DNA of 64,000 nucleotides from Dyadobacter tibetensis Y620-1 (GTDB taxonomy: Bacteria > Bacteroidota > Bacteroidia > Cytophagales > Spirosomataceae), in the NCBI RefSeq assembly GCF_000566685.1, contig NZ_AZQN01000003.1, positions 1,176,628-1,240,627 of the forward strand. Direction: 5' to 3'. The translations under genes were made by a program, and so were the position numbers. Positions 45,462-54,369 of the stretch are shown here, in pieces. How positions within the stretch are numbered: position 1 is the stretch's first letter; each line of letters begins with the position of its first letter. Below the pieces are notes generated by a model. The model saw only the letters and a program-made list of their open reading frames with translations. It was not told where the DNA came from and searched no databases.

Positions 45462-47717
45462 ATGCGTACCACCCTCCTTTTTATTTTACTTTATATTGTA
45501 TCGCTAACTGCCTTTGCCCACAAGGGAAACATACTTGGCACCGTTCAGGACTTACAGACTGGCTTGCCCTTAAAAAATGTGAGCGTACAATTGACCGGAT
45601 CGGGCCAGTCCACCCGCACCAATGAACTGGGACAATATCGCTTTAGTAATTTGGTGGAATCACTCTATAAAATTGAGTTGTCACATGTAGGGTATAAAGG
45701 CATTACCATTGAGATAGCGGTAGTCGATGACCAGCAGTTAACTGTGAAAACCTCTTTGGCCGCAGATGATATCGATTTGGCTGAAGTTATAATTTCCTCT
45801 CAAAGTGCCCACGATCAGCAGCTTATCAATGGGGTAGATATTAAGCTCAGACCCATTAATAACGCACAGGAGATATTGCGTATGGTACCAGGTTTATTTA
45901 TCGGGCAACATGCAGGTGGAGGTAAGTCGGAGCAGATTTTCCTAAGGGGATTCGATATCGATCATGGTACCGATATCAATCTTATGGTGGATGGCATGCC
46001 CGTGAACATGGTTTCACATGCTCATGGACAGGGCTATGCCGACCTTCATTTCGTGATTCCTGAGCTCGTTGAAGGGGTGGATTTTAAAAAGGGACCGTAT
46101 CACGCCGATAAGGGCAATTTTACTACCGCTGGCTGGGTCAACCTGAGGACAAAAGATGCGCTGGAGCGATCCTTTGTAAAAATGGAAGGCGGACAGTTCG
46201 ATACTTTTCGCGCAGTTGCAGGTATCGATTTATTGGGGAAAAAAGGGAAAGAAAAAAATCAGAGCGCATATTTGGCTTCGGAATACTCTTTTTCCAATGG
46301 GTTTTTCGATAGCCCTCAGCACTTTAATCGCCTTAACATAGTCGGTAAATACCACCGACATTTAGGAAATAGCACGCTACGTCTGACAGGCTCAACCTTC
46401 TGGAGTCAATGGGATGCATCGGGGCAGATCCCGGATCGTGCCTATGAGTCGGGGCAGATTGGCTTCTACGGGGCCATTGATCCCACGGAAGGTGGAAGCA
46501 CCGGCAGGACTAATTTTAATGCGGAGCTGGCTACAGTAACTCCGAGAAACGATGTGGTCAAAAACCAGTTTTTCTACAGCAATTATCAATTCGAGTTATT
46601 CTCTAACTTTACTTTTTTTCTGGAAGATCCTGTAAATGGTGATCAGATACGTCAGAAAGATAACAGAAATCTATTTGGCTATAACGGGAGTATCAGCAGG
46701 GAACATCACTTGGGAAAAACAAGTTGGACGAGTACCCTTGGCGCTCAGTTCCGACAGGATATCGTCGGTAATATAGGATTATCACATACCCAAAACAGAA
46801 ATATACTTTTGGAACGATATAAGTATGGGAATATCAATGAGATGAACATGGCCCTTTATATCGATGAAAAAGTACAAATTAATGATCGGTTGATGATCAA
46901 TGCTGGGCTTCGATTCGACTATTTCCGAAATGCCTATGAAGACCTCCTCGGACAGCCTGTCGATACACAAAGAGCTTCAGCTACCATCCTGTCACCGAAA
47001 TTGAACTTTTATTATACTTTCAATCCTGGACTACAATTATATCTGAATACCGGAAAGGGATTTCATTCCAATGACACGCGCGTGGTAGTCCCTCTGGAGG
47101 GGAAGCAAATATTGCCCGGAGCCTATGGGTCTGATCTGGGAATGATTTTCAAACCATTCCCGAAAATGTTGGTCAATGCTGCATTATGGTATTTATGGAT
47201 GGAGCAGGAATTTGTATATGTAGGCGATGCAGGGGTGGTGGAACCGAGTGGAAAATCCCAACGGCAGGGCATAGATGTTTCGGTACGTTACCAGTTGAGT
47301 AAGACCATTTATGCAGATGTCGATGTTAGTACTGCTAAACCCAGGTCACTGGAGGAACAGGAGGGCCTGAACTATATCCCGCTGGCTCCCCTTTTTACGA
47401 CCACGGGAGGTCTTACCATGCAGCTTAACAATGGTCTGAGCGGTTCTTTACGCTATAGGTATATGGCCAACAGGCCCGCCAACGAAGACTATTCTGTGAA
47501 GGCTAAAGGATACTTTGTCAACGATTTGCAACTTAATTATAGCTTACCGCGCTTCACTTTCGGAATGTCTGTTCAGAATATTTTCAATACGAAATGGAAA
47601 GAAACCCAATTTGATACGGAAAGCCGATTGGAACATGAGCTGGAACCCGTTTCAGAGATTCATTTTACACCAGGAACCCCGTTCTTTGCCAAGTTGAGTG
47701 GGACTTTCTTCTTTTAG
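45462..47717 (+). CDS. TonB-dependent receptor with carboxypeptidase-like domain
   Basis: A 751-aa outer-membrane receptor. Signal peptide about 1-19; regulatory-like domain about 22-105; plug about 115-225 with 'RMVPGLFIGQHAGGGKSEQI' and the His-containing 'VNMVSHAHGQGYADLHFVIP'; barrel to the C-terminal 'KLSGTFFF' with terminal Phe. The His-rich plug segment is typical of a conserved Bacteroidota group whose ligand is not established; a metal or metallophore is possible. It is followed after 188 bases by the haem-binding dehydrogenase gene. Confidence 0.92.
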   Translation: MRTTLLFILLYIVSLTAFAHKGNILGTVQDLQTGLPLKNVSVQLTGSGQSTRTNELGQYRFSNLVESLYKIELSHVGYKGITIEIAVVDDQQLTVKTSLAADDIDLAEVIISSQSAHDQQLINGVDIKLRPINNAQEILRMVPGLFIGQHAGGGKSEQIFLRGFDIDHGTDINLMVDGMPVNMVSHAHGQGYADLHFVIPELVEGVDFKKGPYHADKGNFTTAGWVNLRTKDALERSFVKMEGGQFDTFRAVAGIDLLGKKGKEKNQSAYLASEYSFSNGFFDSPQHFNRLNIVGKYHRHLGNSTLRLTGSTFWSQWDASGQIPDRAYESGQIGFYGAIDPTEGGSTGRTNFNAELATVTPRNDVVKNQFFYSNYQFELFSNFTFFLEDPVNGDQIRQKDNRNLFGYNGSISREHHLGKTSWTSTLGAQFRQDIVGNIGLSHTQNRNILLERYKYGNINEMNMALYIDEKVQINDRLMINAGLRFDYFRNAYEDLLGQPVDTQRASATILSPKLNFYYTFNPGLQLYLNTGKGFHSNDTRVVVPLEGKQILPGAYGSDLGMIFKPFPKMLVNAALWYLWMEQEFVYVGDAGVVEPSGKSQRQGIDVSVRYQLSKTIYADVDVSTAKPRSLEEQEGLNYIPLAPLFTTTGGLTMQLNNGLSGSLRYRYMANRPANEDYSVKAKGYFVNDLQLNYSLPRFTFGMSVQNIFNTKWKETQFDTESRLEHELEPVSEIHFTPGTPFFAKLSGTFFF

Positions 47718-47905
47718 AGTTGGAAAGGTCAGCGTAAAAGTCAATTCTTGTTGCTGTTATTGGCCATTACTTTTGCATAAAACAAATAGGTATTTGCATC
47801 TTAAGCTAAAAATTGTGTTTCAATAACACAAACAACTCCCTAAAATTGATTTATTTTGCAGGAATTGTCTTAATTCCTAAACGTGCTTAATTTATTCTAA
47901 TACCT

Positions 47906-50557
47906 ATGTTGAAAATTACTTCCAGCCTGGTTTTTGCTTTTTTGCTGATGTACTGGTTTTACCCGACACCAGTTCCCGAATCGGGAGTAGCCGATCTAGC
48001 GATAGGTTCGGTTACCGATTCACTTCCCAATGCCAAAAGTTGGCCAGACCAGATTAATATCTCAAACTTCTCCACCTCCGATCTTACGCCCAGTCCAGCC
48101 TGCCTTGCTGTGGCGCCTAATGGCGATGTTTATGTAGGAGTAGATAAAATGGGTTCCTTAGGAAAGGAGCCGGGTAAGGGAAGTATTGTTAAGCTAGTAG
48201 ACAGGGACAACGATGGAAAGGTTGACGAGCATACTGTTTTTGCCCTTGCCGACAATCCTCGTGGCATTATCGTCAATGGTAACCAGGTTTTTGTACTGCA
48301 CACGGTATTTTCCAAGGAAACCGGGAAAGCCAGTGGAATGGATCTGGTTGTATTTGAAGATAAAAATCAGGATGGAATTGCAGATGGACCGTCGAAACCG
48401 CTTATTGAACATGTAAGCAACGCCACGTTTCTCCGAAACAGAGGAACGGACCATGCAACCAATGGAATTCGCATGGGTATAGATGGATGGATATATATCG
48501 CGGTAGGCGATTTTGGATTTCATGAAGCGATAGATCGATCGGGAACCAAGCTTACCATGCTGGGTGGAGGCGTACTAAGGGTGCGGCCGGATGGAACTGA
48601 AATGGAAGTTTATACGCATGGTCTGCGTAATATTTATGATGTGGCAATAGACCCCTATATGAATATTTTTGCCCGCGGGAATACCAACGATGGGGGAGGC
48701 TGGAATGTTCGCTTCAGCCATCAGATTCAAACTGGTGAATATGGTTACCCTGTATTATTTAAGAATTTTACAGAGGAGATTCTGCCAGCATTAGTGGATG
48801 TCGGCGGGGGATCGGGGACAGGCGCATTATATATGGATGATCCAAGTTGGCCCGAAAAATACAATAATGTGCCTATGATGGCGGATTGGGGACGCAGTCA
48901 GTTATATATCCACCGGGTAGTTGCTAATGGAGCGAGTTATAAACAGGAAGAGGAGGAATTTATAAAACTAGCTCAGATAACGGATTTAGATGTAGATGGT
49001 TCGGGACGGTTGTATTTGTCGGCCTGGGATGGAGCGGGCTATTCTGGCAATCCTGGGAAGGGATTCGTCGTTCGTGCTGTACCCAAGGACTGGATTTATA
49101 AGCCGTTTCCTGAAGTAGGAAAAATGTCAATGAAAGAACTGGCCACTTTGCTTCAGGCTGACGGTTCTGTAGCTCGTCTCGCCGCTCAGCAGGAGCTACT
49201 TCGTCGCCCCGCAAAGGCCGCGAGTAAAATCGCCTGGGCCACAGCAAGCAACGCTAAATTTTCTAAGTCCGTACGGACTGCTGCTATTTATACTTATTCA
49301 CAGATTGAAGGAGAAAAAGCAATTCCAAACCTGTTGAAACTCACTGCCGACAAAGATCTGGAAGAGACAGTGCTTAGGGCCCTTACAGATCGAAAAGGAA
49401 CCCTGGCGAAAGTCCCTACAGAGCCATTCATAAAGGCTTTGAACTCTGGATCTGACCGTCTGCGGGTAGCTGCTACCATTGGTCTAGGGCGCATGGGAAG
49501 GAAAGAAGTAGCCGAGGCCCTGTTAAATACCCCTGTCCCCGCCTCCTTTGTAGCTCCGGAGAAGGGTACAGAAGGCCCCCATGCAAAGCCTAATGCGGAG
49601 ATCATTCCCGCCCATATTGCGGTTCAGGCTCTGGTGAATCTTCATGCAGTGGAGGCATGTGTGGCTGCAATTGGCACTAAAAATAACCGCCTTGCATTAT
49701 GGGCTCTTCGGTATATGCACGATGAGAAGGCCGTTGACGGTCTGATTGGAGCATACGGACAGGCCAAGACTACAGATCAGAAAAAGGAACTGTTGATGGC
49801 CCTGGCGAGATTGTATCAGAAGGAGGCCGATTATGATGGTAGCTGGTGGTGGAGCACCCGCCCAGATACCCGCGGACCCTATTACAAAGGCGTTGAATGG
49901 TCTTCTTCACCTCGGATTAAGACGCTGCTGATGACAGCGTTTAACAAAGCCGATCAGCAAGGCAAAGATTTCTTCGCCGAAATGAATAGCAAACTAAGAC
50001 TAGGAATTGCCGAATTTGGTGGAGAGGAACAGCCTTTAGCTAAGGAGGAGAAGAAAATTGATTTGGAGAAAATAAAAAATAAAAAAGGACAGGTAGGAGA
50101 ATCTTCAATTGAAGACGTAATGTTGGCCATTGAAAAAATACCTGGGGACGCCGCCTTGGGCAAAAAGCTGTTTACCCTGCAGGGCTGTGTGGCCTGCCAC
50201 AGTATAGAAAAGGGGGGCGTTATGAAAGGGCCCTATATGGGACAGGTAGGTTCTATAATGAATCGTCAGCAGATTGCAGAGTCCATTTTAAAGCCCAATG
50301 CATCCATTTCTCAGGGCTTTGCCTCGGTACTGATTACGGCCAAAGGAGATAAGACTTATATGGGTTTTGTTACGGAGGAGACTTCTACTAAGCTAACCCT
50401 GAGGGATATCGCCGGTCAGGTATATACCATTAAGGTCGATAACATCATTTCGCGCCAGGAGTTAGAAAACTCGATGATGCCGGAAGGACTTGCTAATGCA
50501 CTTTCATATGAAGAATTCGCTTCTTTGGTGACTTTTCTAGCGGAGCAGAAACAATAG
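47906..50557 (+). CDS. PVC-type haem-binding protein: propeller dehydrogenase, HEAT repeats, cytochrome c
   Basis: An 883-aa exported protein (N-terminal hydrophobic segment about 5-20). Residues about 45-390 form a six-bladed-propeller sugar-dehydrogenase-like domain ('DHATNGIRMGIDGWIYIAVG', 'YTHGLRNIYDVAIDP'). HEAT-like helical repeats follow (about 420-630), then a cytochrome c module (about 745-883) with 'GCVACHS' (CxxCH about 761-765) and candidate Met ligands ('PYMGQ', 'SMMPEGL'). It probably oxidises a carbohydrate-type substrate in the periplasm and passes electrons to the covalent haem. Homologues are abundant in Planctomycetes-Verrucomicrobia and also in Bacteroidota. Confidence 0.9.
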   Translation: MLKITSSLVFAFLLMYWFYPTPVPESGVADLAIGSVTDSLPNAKSWPDQINISNFSTSDLTPSPACLAVAPNGDVYVGVDKMGSLGKEPGKGSIVKLVDRDNDGKVDEHTVFALADNPRGIIVNGNQVFVLHTVFSKETGKASGMDLVVFEDKNQDGIADGPSKPLIEHVSNATFLRNRGTDHATNGIRMGIDGWIYIAVGDFGFHEAIDRSGTKLTMLGGGVLRVRPDGTEMEVYTHGLRNIYDVAIDPYMNIFARGNTNDGGGWNVRFSHQIQTGEYGYPVLFKNFTEEILPALVDVGGGSGTGALYMDDPSWPEKYNNVPMMADWGRSQLYIHRVVANGASYKQEEEEFIKLAQITDLDVDGSGRLYLSAWDGAGYSGNPGKGFVVRAVPKDWIYKPFPEVGKMSMKELATLLQADGSVARLAAQQELLRRPAKAASKIAWATASNAKFSKSVRTAAIYTYSQIEGEKAIPNLLKLTADKDLEETVLRALTDRKGTLAKVPTEPFIKALNSGSDRLRVAATIGLGRMGRKEVAEALLNTPVPASFVAPEKGTEGPHAKPNAEIIPAHIAVQALVNLHAVEACVAAIGTKNNRLALWALRYMHDEKAVDGLIGAYGQAKTTDQKKELLMALARLYQKEADYDGSWWWSTRPDTRGPYYKGVEWSSSPRIKTLLMTAFNKADQQGKDFFAEMNSKLRLGIAEFGGEEQPLAKEEKKIDLEKIKNKKGQVGESSIEDVMLAIEKIPGDAALGKKLFTLQGCVACHSIEKGGVMKGPYMGQVGSIMNRQQIAESILKPNASISQGFASVLITAKGDKTYMGFVTEETSTKLTLRDIAGQVYTIKVDNIISRQELENSMMPEGLANALSYEEFASLVTFLAEQKQ

Positions 50558-50579
50558 GAGGAGTCTTATGAGCATTTTT

Positions 50580-50612
50580 GTCGCCCGGATCGATTTCGTT
50601 CCGGGCGACTTT
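50580..50612 (+). terminator. Terminator of the haem-binding dehydrogenase gene
   Basis: A perfect 10-bp GC-rich stem (50580-50589 with 50600-50609) and a short T-rich tail, 22 bases after the stop. Confidence 0.8.
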
Positions 50613-51036
50613 GTTTATATATCTGTGTACCAAATATTTTGATGCCATACATGGTCTGTTCATATTTCCGGAATTTTATATTTTATATATCTTCTATTAT
50701 CCTGATTACAATTATAGAAATGGATCTATTTTAAAAGAAGAAGGAGGCTCCTGACGAGTGCTGAGAAGACAATGGGGATGATGCTTGCGAGTGAGTGGAC
50801 CTGATCTTTCTATGTTTAAAACCTGATACTGCGCATGATTCATAGAAGCCATATTCATTAGCTTTGTTTTGAGGATGATTATTTGCATCTTTAATGGAGG
50901 TTACTCCCTTACATAATACCGTCGCCATATCCCTGCCTCAAACATAGCGCGCATGAGTGGGTATTGGGCGAAACTGCAAAATCTATCTTCTTAGTATCGT
51001 TGTTGATCCATACTTCCATCGTAAAATGTTCATGTT
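50613..51036. other. Intergenic region before the universal stress protein gene
   Basis: A 65-codon minus-strand frame (50731-50928) with a Ser-rich tail is present but not convincing. Nothing else is seen. Confidence 0.4.
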
Positions 51037-51870
51037 ATGAAACAAATACTGATTCCAGTCGATTTTTCGGAGAACGCTCAAAAGGCCATTGTCATTGCCA
51101 AACAAATGGCAGATAAAACTGGGGCAGCACTCACATTTTTATATGTTTACACCCCCTATATCGGCGATCTGACTACGCCGGCTTCCATTCCCCGCATGCC
51201 TGTTTATGAACAGCTAGAGACTGATTATCGCAAAACACTCGCAGAATATGTAGACCAGGCACGTAGTGAAGGTTTTACTGCTGAGAGTATTTGGCGCAGC
51301 GACGGTATATATACAGCCATCATCGAAACTGCGAAGGACATACTTGCCGATCTGATTGTGGTTGGTCGCACAGGAAAGGGGGGATTTTTAGACAAGTTAA
51401 TTGGCAGCTCTGCTACCAGAATTGCCCTGGATGCTCCTTGTCCGGTATTGGTGGTGCCGATGGAAATGACTCATAAAGTCATTGAAAAAATAGTTTTTTC
51501 CACACAGTTTGAAGCCTCAGAACTTCATATTGCTGGGGAAGTAAAATTCATAGCTGATTCTTTGGGTGCCGACCTTAGTTTGATTCATATAGGTTACACC
51601 TACGAAGCTGATCGGGAAGCGGAACAGGAAATCATTGCCAGCTGGGCCGAGCGTTTAAAAATATCACCCAATCATATAGTGGTACGAACCAGCGATGGAC
51701 TGGGTATTGAGAAAGGTATTGATCTGTTTTGTGAAGAGCAGGAGGCCGATCTTTTGGTAGTGTCGACTCGGAAGCGTGACTTCCTGGAACAGCTCCTCTT
51801 TAATCCTAGCCTGACCAAGGAAATGTTGGTGCACACCCATATTCCCTTGTTAGTGTATCATGTCAGATAA
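51037..51870 (+). CDS. Tandem universal stress protein (two UspA domains)
   Basis: A 277-aa cytoplasmic protein made of two UspA folds (about 1-145 and 148-277). The first has the ATP-binding G-2x-G-9x-G-S/T pattern in 'GRTGKGGFLDKLIGSS'; the second ('VSTRKRDFLEQLLF') lacks it, so only one nucleotide site is predicted. It is probably induced by starvation or oxygen/redox stress, as for the family. It is followed by a terminator. Confidence 0.93.
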   Translation: MKQILIPVDFSENAQKAIVIAKQMADKTGAALTFLYVYTPYIGDLTTPASIPRMPVYEQLETDYRKTLAEYVDQARSEGFTAESIWRSDGIYTAIIETAKDILADLIVVGRTGKGGFLDKLIGSSATRIALDAPCPVLVVPMEMTHKVIEKIVFSTQFEASELHIAGEVKFIADSLGADLSLIHIGYTYEADREAEQEIIASWAERLKISPNHIVVRTSDGLGIEKGIDLFCEEQEADLLVVSTRKRDFLEQLLFNPSLTKEMLVHTHIPLLVYHVR

Positions 51871-51899
51871 TACTTAACACATTAGTTTGTAAGTAAAGG

Positions 51900-51921
51900 A
51901 GGCCAGTATTGGCCTTTTTTT
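51900..51921 (+). terminator. Terminator of the universal stress protein gene
   Basis: A 6-bp AGGCCA/TGGCCT stem, a 4-base loop and a run of seven T. Confidence 0.7.
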
Positions 51922-52136
51922 ATTGGCTGATACGAAATGAGAATGATAGCTCCTGCTAAGCTCAGAAGTTGTATCGTGTGACCTAATGTAGTATGTTCTT
52001 TTCTAACGCCTTGATGCCAGGAGATGCCTGGCGATCCTGCTCTAAACTTAATAGCGAAGAGTCTCTGTTCCCATGTGTCTGTTGGGTTCGCATTTAAAAG
52101 GCCATATATTTTATTCTACCACCTAAATCCAATAAG

Positions 52137-53114
52137 ATGATGAAATCACAAGAAATTCCAGTCGGTATCGTTGGTCTGGGGCTAATGGGCTGTAGCATTG
52201 CCACTTGCATGCTCATAGCCGGCCATCCTGTAATAGCAGTAGCCCCCATTTCTCAAGATTTACTACATGCTCGAAAACGAATTATCGATCATTTGCAACG
52301 GTCAGTAGCGCATGGCATGCTTGAGAAGTCGCCAGAGGATTTTCTGGACCGGCTGACTATCACTGAGGATTATGCGGACTTGTGGCCTTGCCGTATTGTG
52401 ATTGAGTGTACGCTTGAAAATAAAGCCATAAAAGAATAGGTATTCAAAAAGATAGAGGCGGAAATAGCTTCGGACGCAATTCTTGCCAGCAATACCTCAG
52501 CCATTCCTATAACTGAACTGCAAGCCTTAACTCTGCATCCGAATCGTTTTTTTGGGCTACATTGGGCAGAACCTGCTCATACTACCCGATTTCTGGAGAT
52601 TATTTGTGGGGACTATAGTGATATGGCATTGGGAGAGTATTTATATGAACGCTCACATGGCTGGGCTAAGGAACCTATCCTGGTGCGCAAGGATATCCCT
52701 GGCTTCATAGGTAACAGGCTGATGTATGCCATGTATAGAGAGGCTTTATATTTGGTTGAAAATGGGTATGCCACGGTAGAGGATGTAGATAGGGCCTGTC
52801 GTAATAATACAGGGTATTGGATGACTTTGGTAGGCGTATTTCGTTGGATGGATCTGACTGGAGTCCCCGCCTACCATACCGTAATGAAGGACTTGCTGCC
52901 GACCTTGCATAATGGGACGGAAGTCCCGGAACTCATCGATAAGATTGTGCAGGCAGGGGGTAAGGGGGTGTCCAATGCACAGGGTTTTTATGATTACACA
53001 CCAGAAGAAGCACAGCTATGGGAAGCGACCTTCACCGAATTTAGTTATAAAATCAGGGAGCTAGCGCTTCAATACCCCGCCGACGTGGTAAAGCGTAAGC
53101 TTGAAAGATCATAA
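52137..53114 (+). pseudogene. 3-hydroxyacyl-CoA dehydrogenase interrupted by an in-frame TAG
   Basis: The same frame runs from 52137 to 53114 and is broken only by TAG at 52437-52439. N-terminal half: NAD-binding 'GIVGLGLMGCSIATCM' (about 10-25). C-terminal half: 'ILASNTSAIPITEL', 'HWAEPAHTTRFLEI', 'DIPGFIGNRLMYAMYREALY' and the helical C-domain. The stop falls between 'ENKAIKE' and 'VFKKIEAEIASD', where homologues usually have Glu (GAG), so a single G-to-T change explains it. Without readthrough only the first 100 of about 325 residues are made. It may be a recent mutation or a sequence error. The family oxidises 3-hydroxyacyl-CoA, for example in fatty-acid or butyryl-CoA metabolism. Confidence 0.85.
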
Positions 53115-53198
53115 AAAGGATTATTTTTTTCTGTTTACCTTAGTTAATATTTAAACACGCCAGACTAACTTTCGTTTTTCACCCTAACCCTTATAATT

Positions 53199-54269
53199 AT
53201 GTTAATTGATGCACATTTAGATTTGGCTATGAATGCCTTGGAGTGGAATCGCGATCTGAAACTGAGCGTTTCCCAGATTAGGGAGCGTGAGATGGGGCTT
53301 ACAGATAAGGTTGATCGGGGCAAAGGGGTAGTGTCATTGCCTGCACTTCGAGAAGGGAAGGTAGGATTGGTGGTAGCCACTCAGATTGCACGTTATGTTG
53401 AAAAAGGGAGTAGCCTGCCCGGTTGGCACTCCCCCGAACAAGCCTGGGCGCAAAGTCAGGGCCAGCTAGCTTGGTATCAGGCCATGGAAACCATGGGAGA
53501 AATGGTGCAAATCACTGACCTTGCGGGCCTGGAGAACCATATCCAGCTTTGGAATGACCAAAAAATAAAGAGTGCAGAGAAGCCTATAGGTTTTATATTA
53601 AGTTTAGAAGGCGCTGACTCTTTAGTTAATATTGACTTTTTACATAAGGCTTACACAAATGGTTTGCGCGCCTTAGGCCCTGCCCATTATGGACCAGGCC
53701 GATATGCCGATGGGACGGGCACTACCGGCAAAATTCATCCTCAGGGACTTGACCTGCTTCGTGAAATGGATAGCCTTGGCATGATCCTGGATATCACCCA
53801 TCTCACTGATGTTGGTTTCCAGCAGGCTATGGAGCTTTATCAGGGGCCTGTTTGGGCAAGTCATCACAACTGCCGAAGTCTGGTAGATCATCAGCGCCAG
53901 CTTACAGACGACCAGATAAAACAACTTATCGCCAGGGGCAGCGTAATTGGGGGCTCTCTGGATCTCTGGATGGTTGTTCCTAACTGGGTTCGGGGTGTGT
54001 CCGACCCTTTACGGGATGGGGCAGCATTAGAGAAAATTATCGATCATTACGATCATATATGCCAACTTGCAGGAAATGCCGATCATATAGCCATTGGAAG
54101 CGATTTGGACGGAATGTTCGGAAAAGAACAATCACCTTATGACCTGGAGACCATAGCCGATCTACAAAATCTTCATCCACTTTTAGCCAAAAGGGGATAT
54201 TCCGAAGAGGACATTGATAAAGTATTGCATAATAATTGGTTGCGCCTCCTGCGAAAGGCTTGGAAATGA
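53199..54269 (+). CDS. Membrane dipeptidase-type enzyme (peptidase M19)
   Basis: A 356-aa amidohydrolase-fold enzyme. Zinc ligands are visible as H6 and D8 in 'DAHLDLAM', Glu in 'LSLEGAD', and His residues in 'DITHLTD' and 'WASHHNCR'; 'HIAIGSDLDGMFG' is the conserved C-terminal motif. No signal peptide is seen, so it is probably cytoplasmic. M19 enzymes cleave dipeptides, some with D-residues. It lies 84 bases after the dehydrogenase frame, on the same strand. Confidence 0.92.
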   Translation: MLIDAHLDLAMNALEWNRDLKLSVSQIREREMGLTDKVDRGKGVVSLPALREGKVGLVVATQIARYVEKGSSLPGWHSPEQAWAQSQGQLAWYQAMETMGEMVQITDLAGLENHIQLWNDQKIKSAEKPIGFILSLEGADSLVNIDFLHKAYTNGLRALGPAHYGPGRYADGTGTTGKIHPQGLDLLREMDSLGMILDITHLTDVGFQQAMELYQGPVWASHHNCRSLVDHQRQLTDDQIKQLIARGSVIGGSLDLWMVVPNWVRGVSDPLRDGAALEKIIDHYDHICQLAGNADHIAIGSDLDGMFGKEQSPYDLETIADLQNLHPLLAKRGYSEEDIDKVLHNNWLRLLRKAWK

Positions 54270-54320
54270 GCCTCTGCGCGTGTTAAGTCAATATCATTAT
54301 TACTTAATATTGCGGTTACA

Positions 54321-54348
54321 TTGTGATGGAATTCAGGATGTAGATTTG
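54321..54348 (+). promoter_or_regulatory. Complete Bacteroidota promoter (TTG-N17-TAGATTTG)
   Basis: TTG at 54321-54323 and TAGATTTG at 54341-54348 are spaced by 17 bases, within the normal range. The predicted start near 54355 gives a short leader to the ATG at 54370. It is the best match in the window. Confidence 0.6.
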
Positions 54349-54369
54349 TAGAAAATAAATGCTATATCT

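Noticed and set aside
50731..50928. 65-codon minus-strand open frame upstream of the universal stress protein gene
   Set aside because: Ser/His-rich, low-complexity end and no domain; likely chance, although an AGGGA-like sequence precedes its ATG.
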